Assembly: GCA_005787665.1 (NCBI GenBank) | Contig: SYAB01000024.1 | Span: 1-16,228 of the forward strand | DNA length: 16,228 nt | Direction of reading: 5' to 3' | Origin: Actinomycetota bacterium | Lineage (GTDB): Bacteria; Actinomycetota; Actinomycetes; Mycobacteriales; Mycobacteriaceae | Shown: piece by piece, positions 1 through 6,297 of the stretch | How the letters are laid out: the number at the start of each line of letters is the position of its first letter | How positions within the stretch are numbered: position 1 is the first letter of the stretch | The notes under the pieces: model-generated | What the model was told of the DNA's origin: nothing | Database searches by the model: none | What the model saw: only the letters and a program-made list of their open reading frames with translations | Program-made: the position numbers and the translations under genes

Positions 1-831
1 CATCGGCAGTGCCGAGTCCACATCGGCGTCCTCGAGGATGATCGCCGCGGACTTGCCGCCGAGTTCCAGCGTGCACGGCTTGAGCTTCTCGGCGGACAGC
101 TTGCCGACCTCCTTGCCCACCGCGGAACTGCCGGTGAAGGTGTACTTGTCCACCAAGGGGTTGGCGGTCAGTGCGCGCCCCGTCTCGGCCCCGCCGGGTA
201 CCACCGACAGCACCCCCTCCGGTAGGCCGGCCTCGGCGAAAACCTCCGCCATGACGTTGACGCTCAACGGGGTTTCGGCGGCCGGCTTGAGCACGACGGT
301 GCAACCGGCCAGCAGTGCCGGGCCGAGTTTGTTGCAGGCCAGGAACATCGGCACGTTCCAGGCCGCCACCGCGCCCACCACCCCGATGGGTTCCCGCAGC
401 ACCAGGGTCTGGCCGTAGATGCCGTCGCGGATGTCCTTCCAGGTGAACTTGTCCGCGGCGGTCGAGTAGTACTGCAGCCCGGACAGCGCCGCTCCGTACT
501 GCATCATGTCGACGATCATGGTCGGCTGGCCGGTCTCGGCCTTGAGCAGGAATTTGAATTCGTCGGCGCGGTCCTCGATCAGCTTGACCGCGTTGGCGAT
601 CACCGCCTGGCGCTCCTGGGGGGTCATCCGCGGCCAGGGGCCCTCGTCGAAGGCTTTGCGGGCGGCGGCGCAGGCCGCGTCCACATCGGCGGCAGCCGCC
701 AACGGAACCTTGCCGACGTAGTCCCCGGTGGCCGGCGAGCGGACCTCGATGACATCAGAGGTCGACGGCTCGACCCATTTGCCGCCGATGAAGAGCTTGT
801 CGAATTCGGTCCGGTATGCGGTCTGCGTCAT
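1..831 (-). CDS. NAD(P)-dependent aldehyde dehydrogenase, Rv0223c type (3' end outside window)
   Basis: Oxidises an aldehyde to the carboxylic acid in the cytoplasm; the substrate cannot be read from sequence. The first 277 residues are present (family length is about 490), opening MTQTAYRTEFDKLFIGGKW from an ATG at 831. Seen in order: the WNVPMF and KPAAETPLS segments of the Rossmann domain, the nucleotide-binding FTGSSAVG at about 232-239, and LELGGKS with the general-base Glu at about 256. The catalytic Cys lies beyond the left edge, so completeness is unknown. The ATG has no Shine-Dalgarno, but a TAGTGT hexamer ends 7 nt before it, supporting both this start and a leaderless transcript. 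It sits 40 bp downstream of mtrP on the same strand and matches the position of Rv0223c. Family assignment is firm; physiological role is not. Confidence 0.93.
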   Translation of the reverse strand, partial: MTQTAYRTEFDKLFIGGKWVEPSTSDVIEVRSPATGDYVGKVPLAAAADVDAACAAARKAFDEGPWPRMTPQERQAVIANAVKLIEDRADEFKFLLKAETGQPTMIVDMMQYGAALSGLQYYSTAADKFTWKDIRDGIYGQTLVLREPIGVVGAVAAWNVPMFLACNKLGPALLAGCTVVLKPAAETPLSVNVMAEVFAEAGLPEGVLSVVPGGAETGRALTANPLVDKYTFTGSSAVGKEVGKLSAEKLKPCTLELGGKSAAIILEDADVDSALPM

Positions 832-844
832 GGCCGCCACACTA
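832..844 (-). promoter_or_regulatory. Putative leaderless promoter (-10 TAGTGT) of the aldehyde dehydrogenase gene
   Basis: On the minus strand TAGTGT (844-839) fits the mycobacterial -10 consensus TANNNT and is followed by exactly 7 nt and then the ATG at 831. That spacing places transcription start at the start codon. It lies in the 40-bp gap after the mtrP stop, so the dehydrogenase could be transcribed separately from mtrP. No convincing -35 is visible, which is common in mycobacteria. Confidence 0.5.
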
Positions 845-871
845 CCGACCACTCGCCCGCGAGAACAGGTG

Positions 872-1642
872 TCAATCCTTGGCGAGTACCAGCACCAGAT
901 TGCTCACCAGAAACTCCCGCAGACCGGGCACCGACGTCAGCCACCAGGCCCATCGTGGGTGGTAGCGGGGGAAAGCGGCAACGCGTGCGCCGGTGCCGGC
1001 GGCCCAGCGCAGGCCGTCGGCTGCCGACACATCGAATAACGACGACCCGTAGTAATTCTTGGGCGGGTGCCCGTGTCGCCGGGTGTAGCGCGCCGCCGCG
1101 CGTGCGCCGCCGAGGTAGTGCCACAGCAGGCCGGTTTCGTGGCCGCCGAACGGCCCCAGCCACACCGTGTAGGACAGGATCGCCAGCCCCCCGGGTTTGG
1201 TCACCCGCAACATCTCCGTGCCCAACCGCCACGGGTGCTCGACGTGTTCGGCGACATTCGAGGACAGGCACACATCGACCGAGGAGTCGGCGAACGGCAG
1301 CGCCATGCCGGAAGCGCGGACGAAGGTCCCGGGACCGCCAACGGCGTGGTGCCCGGCGGCGTGCATCTCGTTCGGGTCGGGTTCGACCCCGACGTAGTGC
1401 CAGCCGGCATCGGTGAATGCGGCGGCGAAGTAGCCCGGACCGCCACCCACGTCGAGCACGGTCGCTCCCCGATGGCCGGCCGGATGGTCTGCCGACCACA
1501 GATCGGTCACCATGGTGGCGGTGTCGGCGGCCAGGGCGCCGTAGAAGCGCGCCGGGTCGCGTTGCTCGTAGCGGAACTGGCCGAGCAGGTGTGCTGACCG
1601 GGCCAGCGTCGCCCGCCGGGCGAACAGGTCGGTGACGGCCAT
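872..1642 (-). CDS. mtrP: SAM-dependent methyltransferase MtrP (Rv0224c type)
   Basis: A 256-residue class I methyltransferase. Seen: SAM motif I VLDVGGGPGYF at about 63-72, an acidic residue ending the second strand (E87 in VGVEPDP), the LPFADSSVDVCLSSNVAEHV segment at about 115-134, and LRVTKPGG at about 145-152, the usual Methyltransf_11 order. No signal peptide or membrane helix, so cytosolic. Known from the family: the Corynebacterium orthologue NCgl2764 (equated with Rv0224c) is needed for acetylated trehalose monocorynomycolate synthesis and efficient export; the methyl acceptor is unknown to me. The ATG at 1642 gives the expected length and N-terminus (MAVTDLFARRATLARS). It is divergent from the GT4 gene across 91 bp; tmaT, with which MtrP acts genetically, is in the same cluster. 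No strong SD; a weak CACAGT hexamer lies 8 nt upstream. Confidence 0.88.
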   Translation of the reverse strand: MAVTDLFARRATLARSAHLLGQFRYEQRDPARFYGALAADTATMVTDLWSADHPAGHRGATVLDVGGGPGYFAAAFTDAGWHYVGVEPDPNEMHAAGHHAVGGPGTFVRASGMALPFADSSVDVCLSSNVAEHVEHPWRLGTEMLRVTKPGGLAILSYTVWLGPFGGHETGLLWHYLGGARAAARYTRRHGHPPKNYYGSSLFDVSAADGLRWAAGTGARVAAFPRYHPRWAWWLTSVPGLREFLVSNLVLVLAKD

Positions 1643-1700
1643 CGGGCACTACTGTGCCAGAGCCCCCGAGAGCGGCGAATGGGGCGCTCGGCGGCCGACC

Positions 1701-1711
1701 CCCACGGTGGG
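1701..1711. repeat. Small palindrome in the mtrP/GT4 divergent promoter region
   Basis: CCCAC-G-GTGGG is a perfect 5-bp inverted repeat about one central base. It ends 9 bp before the TAGGCT hexamer of the GT4 gene, inside the -35/-10 spacer, where a regulator would interfere with transcription. In DNA this GC-rich such short palindromes are frequent, so operator function is only a possibility. Confidence 0.2.
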
Positions 1712-1720
1712 AAGCCGCGA

Positions 1721-1733
1721 TAGGCTTGCCCGG
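1721..1733 (+). promoter_or_regulatory. Putative leaderless promoter (-10 TAGGCT) of the GT4 glycosyltransferase gene
   Basis: TAGGCT at 1721-1726 matches TANNNT and is followed by exactly 7 nt before the ATG at 1734. No purine-rich Shine-Dalgarno precedes the ATG, so a leaderless transcript starting at the A of the start codon is the simplest reading. It also argues for the 1734 start over the in-frame start at 1632 inside mtrP. Confidence 0.55.
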
Positions 1734-2900
1734 ATGTCCGCTCCGCCGTCCCCCGTGCGCTCAGTGCTGCTGCTGTGTTGGCGCGATACCGGCCACCCGC
1801 AGGGCGGCGGCAGTGAGACCTATCTTCAGCGCATCGGAGCACTGCTGGCTGATTCGGGGATCGACGTGACCCTGCGCACCGCCCACTACGAGGGCGCATC
1901 CCGGACCGAGATGGTCGACGGGGTGCGGATCAGCCGCGGCGGCGGGCACTACACCGTCTATATCCGGGCCGGGCTGGCGATGGTGGCCGCACGGGTCGGC
2001 CTGGGTCCGCTACGCCACGTTCGCCCCGATGTGGTGATCGACAGCCAGAACGGCCTGCCCTTCCTGGCCCGCCTTGCCTTCGGCCGACGGGTCGTCGTCC
2101 TCGTGCACCACTGCCACCGCGAGCAGTGGCCGGTCGCCGGCCGGACCCTCGGCAGGTTCGGCTGGTGGGTGGAGTCCCGGCTGTCCCCGCGCCTGCACCG
2201 GCGCAACCAGTACGTCACGGTCTCGCTGCCCTCGGTGCGCGATCTGGCCGACCTCGGCGTTGACACCGCCCGCGTTGCCGTGGTGCGCAATGGTCTCGAC
2301 GAGGCGCCCCCGCAGACGCTGACCGCGCCGCGCTCGACCACCCCCCGGGTGGTGGTGCTGTCCCGGCTGGTGCCGCACAAACAGATCGAGGACGCACTGC
2401 ACGCCGTCGCGATTTTGCGCCTGAGGGTGCCCGACCTGCACTGCGACGTCGTCGGCGGCGGGTGGTGGCATGACCGCTTGGTGTCGCGTGCCGCCGAGTT
2501 GGGTATCAGCGATTGCGTCACCTTCCACGGCCATGTCGACGAGACGACCAAACATGCTGTGGTGCAACGCAGTTGGGTTCATGTGCTGCCATCGTGCAAG
2601 GAGGGCTGGGGACTGGCGGTGATCGAGGCGGCCCAACATGGCGTGCCGACCATCGGTTACCGGTCGGCGGGCGGGCTCACCGATTCGGTCGTCGACGGGG
2701 TGACCGGGCTGCTGGTCGACGGCAGCGACGAGCTGGTAGAACGGCTCGAGCGGTTGCTCACCGACCGGGTGCTGCGCGAGGAACTCGGCGCCAAGGCAGC
2801 GGTGCGCAGCGCTGAGTTCTCCTGGGAGCAGAGCGCGGCCGCCATGGGCAGGGTGCTGGAGTCGGTGCACGCCGGCGACCGGATCAGCGGTGTCCTCTAA
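1734..2900 (+). CDS. GT4-family glycosyltransferase (Rv0225 type)
   Basis: A 388-residue retaining GT-B glycosyltransferase. Seen: the N-terminal GGGSETY loop at 24-30 (acceptor-side loop of GT4 enzymes), a Rossmann-like first half, NGLD at 187-190, SRLVPHKQIED at 210-220 opening the donor-binding domain, and the EX7E pair E290/E298 in CKEGWGLAVIE. These are the GT4 nucleotide-sugar and phosphate contacts, so the enzyme looks catalytically intact. No signal peptide or membrane helix: it acts in the cytoplasm or at the inner face of the membrane. Sugar donor and acceptor cannot be read. The frame is open back to 1632 but that would overlap mtrP; ATG 1734 has a promoter directly before it and gives a length close to Rv0225. 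The downstream membrane-protein gene overlaps its last 11 bases, indicating an operon. Lying between mtrP and mmpA suggests a role linked to trehalose-mycolate or envelope glycolipid handling (inference). Confidence 0.88.
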   Translation: MSAPPSPVRSVLLLCWRDTGHPQGGGSETYLQRIGALLADSGIDVTLRTAHYEGASRTEMVDGVRISRGGGHYTVYIRAGLAMVAARVGLGPLRHVRPDVVIDSQNGLPFLARLAFGRRVVVLVHHCHREQWPVAGRTLGRFGWWVESRLSPRLHRRNQYVTVSLPSVRDLADLGVDTARVAVVRNGLDEAPPQTLTAPRSTTPRVVVLSRLVPHKQIEDALHAVAILRLRVPDLHCDVVGGGWWHDRLVSRAAELGISDCVTFHGHVDETTKHAVVQRSWVHVLPSCKEGWGLAVIEAAQHGVPTIGYRSAGGLTDSVVDGVTGLLVDGSDELVERLERLLTDRVLREELGAKAAVRSAEFSWEQSAAAMGRVLESVHAGDRISGVL

Positions 2901-3270
2901 ACCCGGAATCTGGGCCTATGTCCGCTACTGCTACGGAGCGACGTTGCCCGCTGAACACGCCGATTGGGTGCGAGAGGACCTGATCGGCAGGGGCGCGCGG
3001 ATGCGAACCCTGGTTCGGGTGACCGTCCCGGCGCTGCTGGTCATCGCGCCGCTCTGGCTGATTCCGGCCAACGCCGCCATGCACCTGGCCATGTCGGCGC
3101 TGCTGCTGATCCCGTTCGTCTATTTCGCGCACGCCCTGGACAAGGTGTGGCGCGTCCACCGGCTACGCCAACACGGACTGGATCCGGAATTGGTCGACGA
3201 ACGAGTCCGCCGCCGCGATGCCCACATCCGCGAAGATTACGAGCGGCGGCACGGCCGGCGCGCGGACTGA
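2890..3270 (+). CDS. Small two-helix membrane protein, DUF5313-like
   Basis: A 126-residue protein opening SSKPGIWAYVRYCYGATLP, then DWVREDLIGRGARMR, resembling the actinobacterial DUF5313 family as I remember it (KPG..., RY.YG..LP, WV..DL.G.GA). Two hydrophobic segments follow, about 41-60 (VRVTVPALLVIAPLWLIPA) and 64-84, then a highly charged cytosol-type tail (about 85-126) rich in Arg, Glu, Asp and His. Function unknown. It starts at a GTG at 2890, overlapping the last 11 bases of the glycosyltransferase, so translation is probably coupled; I see no strong SD of its own. Its 3' end overlaps the tail of the opposing mmpA gene by 34 bp. I do not recall a counterpart between Rv0225 and Rv0226c in M. 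tuberculosis. The coding call is good; the family name is moderately sure. Confidence 0.78.
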   Translation: MSSKPGIWAYVRYCYGATLPAEHADWVREDLIGRGARMRTLVRVTVPALLVIAPLWLIPANAAMHLAMSALLLIPFVYFAHALDKVWRVHRLRQHGLDPELVDERVRRRDAHIREDYERRHGRRAD

Positions 3271-4940
3271 ACAGCCAGCGCCGCCCCACCGCCGATCAGC
3301 ACCACCGCCCAGAGCAGGTGCGCGACGATGACCGCCATCCGATGTCCCGGCGGTGCACCCGGGCTGTCGCCGCCGACCCGGTAGAGCGCCAGATCCTCGT
3401 CGCGATAGGCGACGGGGAGCCGACTCAGGGTCCCGGCCGCCGAGCCCGTCGTCCCGGGTGTGCCGGACTCGATCACCACCCAGCCGACGCCGGCCTGCTC
3501 CAGTACCGCGGGCTCGCCGCCGGACAGCAACACGTCCTGCACCTGACGGGCGCGGACTCCCTCACCGGGAATCGTCCGGCCGCCGACCTGCAGGTCCCCC
3601 GTGGCCAGCACGTCGGCGCGCAACCATCGGGGCAGCGGGTCGAGCACCGGCGCCAGACCTGACCAGGGAAATCGGCGCATGGTCTCGACGGGAAGCGTGG
3701 CGACCGGTGCCGGGTCGGCGTTGATCCGCTGGGCCACCTGTTCCCAGCCTGAGGGATAGTGCACCGGCCGCACCCGGCCCGCGACGCCGAAGGCGAGGTC
3801 AGGCAGCGCGGCCACCAGGGCGGCGCAGCACAGCAGCGCGGCGACCCCGGGGCGCATCCGGCTCCGGAAGGCGAGCACCGCCCCGGCACCGGCCAGCGCG
3901 TAGCCCGGCATAGCCAGCGCGACCCACTTCTGGCCGTCACGCAGCACCGCGAGCCCCGGCGCTGCGTCCACCGCCGCCGCGAGTACCGCGAGACCGGGCC
4001 CGGTGGCCATCGCGGCAGGCACCAGGATGCTGACGGCGGCCATCACCAGCAGCGGTTCGGCGGCCGGGCGGCGCAGCAGAGCGGGAATCCCGGCGGCCAC
4101 CACGGCCAGCAGGGCGGCGGTGCCGACCAGCGCGAGGCCCGTCGTGCGCGAACCGGGCACCGCCTCGGCGTTCCAGATGCCCCCCAATCCGGCCAGGCTG
4201 CCCAGGGTGCCGAGCCACGGTTCGGCGCGGGCCGCGAACGGCGGCAGGCCGGGCCCCTGGGGCATGCTGAGCGCGTCGCCGAGCACGGTCGCGACCAGCC
4301 ACGGCCCGGCGGTGACGATGCCCGCCGCCAGCACGGCACCCGCGCAGCGCAATCGGGCGGCCCCCGGGCCCGGTGCGACCACACACGTCCACCCGATGAC
4401 CACCGCCAGGATGACTCCGGTCGGAGTGAGCCCGGACAGCGCGATCCAGAACGCCAGGGCCGCCCAGGCTCCGGGCCGGGACCCTTCGATCCGCAACCTC
4501 AGCACCGCCAGGGCCACCCAGGGGAGGCAGCCATAGGCGACCAGCAGGCTCCAATGGCCCTGCAGCAACCGTTCGGCGACGTAGGGATTCCACACCGCCA
4601 CCGTCGCCGCGACCAGGCGTCCGGGAACACCGGTGTCGGGAAGCAGCGACCCGGCGAGCCGGCTTGCGCCCCAACCTGCCAGAAACAGTGCCGCGATGAC
4701 CATTGCCCGGACGATCACCCCGCCGCCGAGCACCGTCGAGCCGGCGGCGACCGCGACGTCCTGGGGTACCGCTCGGGGGGCGGACTCACCGAGTCCGAGC
4801 GCGGTGTCGGACAGATAAGAGCGTGGGGTCGACACCGCGTCACGCAGGAGCAGGTAGCCGGGCGCCAGTAGCGGCGAAGCCACCGCGAGGGTCAACGCCA
4901 ACGCGTAACCCGGCACCACGGCCCGGCGGAGCAGCGTCAC
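3237..4940 (-). CDS. mmpA: Multi-pass membrane protein MmpA (Rv0226c type), AftD/GT-C-like architecture
   Basis: A 567-residue polytopic membrane protein: about ten hydrophobic segments in residues 7-385, a soluble domain at about 390-525, and a C-terminal helix at about 534-556. Marked sites: NPYVAERLLQGHW at 118-130, LPWVALAVLRL at 139-149, LRDGQKWVA at 333-341, GWVVIES at 486-492 and LALYRV at 517-522. These fall in the same order as similar stretches of AftD (see findings), so I infer a GT-C-type fold. Known: the Corynebacterium protein MmpA (NCgl2761), which I believe corresponds to Rv0226c, is required for efficient surface transport of trehalose mycolates. The frame is open to 5171, but that part lies inside pgfA. 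GTG 4940 overlaps the pgfA stop as GTGA, the classic coupled start, and gives a length near the 576 residues of Rv0226c. Convergent with, and overlapping by 34 bp, the DUF5313-like gene. Confidence 0.85.
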   Translation of the reverse strand: MTLLRRAVVPGYALALTLAVASPLLAPGYLLLRDAVSTPRSYLSDTALGLGESAPRAVPQDVAVAAGSTVLGGGVIVRAMVIAALFLAGWGASRLAGSLLPDTGVPGRLVAATVAVWNPYVAERLLQGHWSLLVAYGCLPWVALAVLRLRIEGSRPGAWAALAFWIALSGLTPTGVILAVVIGWTCVVAPGPGAARLRCAGAVLAAGIVTAGPWLVATVLGDALSMPQGPGLPPFAARAEPWLGTLGSLAGLGGIWNAEAVPGSRTTGLALVGTAALLAVVAAGIPALLRRPAAEPLLVMAAVSILVPAAMATGPGLAVLAAAVDAAPGLAVLRDGQKWVALAMPGYALAGAGAVLAFRSRMRPGVAALLCCAALVAALPDLAFGVAGRVRPVHYPSGWEQVAQRINADPAPVATLPVETMRRFPWSGLAPVLDPLPRWLRADVLATGDLQVGGRTIPGEGVRARQVQDVLLSGGEPAVLEQAGVGWVVIESGTPGTTGSAAGTLSRLPVAYRDEDLALYRVGGDSPGAPPGHRMAVIVAHLLWAVVLIGGGAALAVQSARRPCRRS

Positions 4941-6142
4941 TGCTGCGACGGCGGGGACTCCGGTCTGCGGGTCGGAATCTTCTCGGTGGGGGCCTGTGCG
5001 GCGGGCATCGGACCGGTCTCGTCCCGGCCGAACAGCCCGATGTCGATATCGTCCTCGCCGGGTTCGGCCATCGCCGATTCGACCCGCACGCTGAACAAGC
5101 CCAGCAGCGTTGCACCGATCATCGCGACCACACCGGTCGACGCCAGGCTGATCGGCAGGATCCGTGACCACAGCGCCACCCGGTCGCGCTCGGCGCGGGC
5201 CGCCGCGACCTGGGACTCGACCGTCTGCTCGGTGGAGGTCACCTTGTAGTCGGCCAGCGCCATCTCCGGCTTGAGCGGATCGCGGGCGTAGTAGTGGTTG
5301 GCGCGCTCCTCGGCCTTGACGATGGTGCCGGACACGGGGTCCACCCAGAACGTGCGCTGGGCGGCGTAGAACCGGGTCATCGTGATCGGCTCATAGGGGT
5401 CGACGTCGGGGATGCCCCACAGTTCGGCCCGCGCGGTGACGTCGGCGTCCTCGCTCTTGTCGTAGAGCGAGGCGTACTTGAGCGGTTCGACCAGCTTGCC
5501 GTCCGCGTCGTAGCCGACGTTCTGGGTGAAGCGATAGGTGGTCAGGCCGTTGACGTCGTCCTCGCCGTCATAGTTGGCGTCGAAGGCCTTCTGGGCGATC
5601 GGGTCGAAGTACGGGTAGGACTTCTTCTCGGTGTTGAACGGGAAGCGGTAGGACAGGCCCTCGTGCGGAAGCGCGATATTGGTCGGCGGCTTGTTGTCCT
5701 CGATGGTTCGGGGTTTCTGCACCGAGCCACCAGGACGGTCCTCGTCGGACACCGCCTCGGCGGTGCTGCGGTTGAGCGTCACGGTGTCGACCATGGCCAG
5801 CAGCAGACCGGAGTCCTTCTGCTTGTCGCTGCGCCGCACCGTCGTGCCGACCTGGAAGGTCACCACCTCCGCATTGGCGGGGGTTTCGACGGTCATCGCC
5901 TGCTGCGACACCACCGGCACGTTCTTGTCGACGACGAACTTTGCGCCGGGCCCCGCCGACAGCGAGGTCGGGTCCAGGGCGGTGCCCGTCCCGCGGCTGA
6001 CCAACGTCTGGTCGATATCAAGCGGAATCTTCTCGATCTTGCCCGCGGTATAGGTGGTGAGCAGCACCGCGGCTATCAGGAGCGCGGCACTGAGGCCGAT
6101 GATGCCGAGCGAGGCGAGTCGCACCATGCTTGCGCGGTTCAC
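4937..6142 (-). CDS. pgfA: PgfA, DUF3068 periplasmic polar growth factor (Rv0227c type)
   Basis: A 401-residue protein: transmembrane helix at about 9-30, a large extracytoplasmic region at about 31-327, a second helix at about 329-350, and a cytosolic, acidic, Pro-rich tail at about 352-401. This is the DUF3068 layout. Known: M. smegmatis PgfA (MSMEG_0317) is essential, interacts with MmpL3 and coordinates trehalose-mycolate trafficking with asymmetric polar growth. The extracytoplasmic part carries Asp-rich stretches (FDANYDGEDDVNG at 187-199 and YDADGK at 211-216). The GTG at 6142 is chosen because GAGGAGG (6159-6153) lies 10 nt upstream; an in-frame ATG at 6127 would shorten the cytosolic N-terminus and lacks this SD. 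mmpA follows with a 4-bp overlap, so the two are one translational unit. Divergent from tmaT across 155 bp. Confidence 0.92.
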   Translation of the reverse strand: MNRASMVRLASLGIIGLSAALLIAAVLLTTYTAGKIEKIPLDIDQTLVSRGTGTALDPTSLSAGPGAKFVVDKNVPVVSQQAMTVETPANAEVVTFQVGTTVRRSDKQKDSGLLLAMVDTVTLNRSTAEAVSDEDRPGGSVQKPRTIEDNKPPTNIALPHEGLSYRFPFNTEKKSYPYFDPIAQKAFDANYDGEDDVNGLTTYRFTQNVGYDADGKLVEPLKYASLYDKSEDADVTARAELWGIPDVDPYEPITMTRFYAAQRTFWVDPVSGTIVKAEERANHYYARDPLKPEMALADYKVTSTEQTVESQVAAARAERDRVALWSRILPISLASTGVVAMIGATLLGLFSVRVESAMAEPGEDDIDIGLFGRDETGPMPAAQAPTEKIPTRRPESPPSQQ

Positions 6143-6152
6143 GCTGCCCAGG

Positions 6153-6159
6153 CCTCCTC
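6153..6159 (-). promoter_or_regulatory. Shine-Dalgarno of pgfA
   Basis: GAGGAGG on the minus strand, 10 nt before the GTG at 6142. It is one of only two strong ribosome-binding sites I find in the window and decides the GTG over the downstream ATG at 6127. Confidence 0.65.
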
Positions 6160-6201
6160 ACGCTGTCGTCTCATGCCGCCACAAACACCTACCGCCGTCT
6201 G

Positions 6202-6207
6202 ACCCTA
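6202..6207 (-). promoter_or_regulatory. Candidate -10 hexamer (TAGGGT) for pgfA-mmpA
   Basis: TAGGGT on the minus strand (6207-6202) fits TANNNT and would give a leader of roughly 50 nt containing the GAGGAGG site. A TTGGGC upstream is spaced 14 nt away, shorter than ideal for a -35. It lies in a relatively AT-rich patch of the 155-bp divergent region. Confidence 0.35.
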
Positions 6208-6254
6208 ACAGCAGAAACTAAGCCCAACGGCTGACCGCGTCGATTCCGCCGCTA

Positions 6255-6268
6255 CCCGCCATCGCGGG
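6255..6268. repeat. Short hairpin between pgfA and tmaT
   Basis: CCCGC-CATC-GCGGG, a 5-bp perfect stem with a 4-nt loop, lies about 30 bp before the tmaT ATG. It could be a regulator site or a chance GC palindrome; nothing else supports a role. Confidence 0.15.
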
Positions 6269-6284
6269 CAGAGGGGCACACCGG

Positions 6285-6297
6285 CACACTGACTGTC
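6285..6297 (+). promoter_or_regulatory. Weak candidate leaderless promoter (CACACT) of tmaT
   Basis: CACACT keeps the A at position 2 and T at position 6 of the -10 consensus and sits exactly 7 nt before the ATG at 6298, the spacing seen for two other genes here. The only purine-rich stretch (GAGGGG) is about 22 nt upstream of the ATG, too far to act as a Shine-Dalgarno. Confidence 0.3.

Noticed and set aside
1632..1733. N-terminal extension of the GT4 protein
   Set aside because: It would overlap the mtrP start and include the TAGGCT promoter element; residues before 1734 do not resemble GT4 N-termini.
3759..4871. A 370-codon plus-strand frame opposite mmpA
   Set aside because: Gln/Gly/Arg/His-rich composition typical of an antisense shadow; the minus strand encodes the membrane protein with clear helices.
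4941..5171. N-terminal extension of mmpA by 77 codons
   Set aside because: The extension lies wholly within pgfA and encodes an Arg/Asp-rich stretch; the GTGA overlap at 4940 is a far better start.
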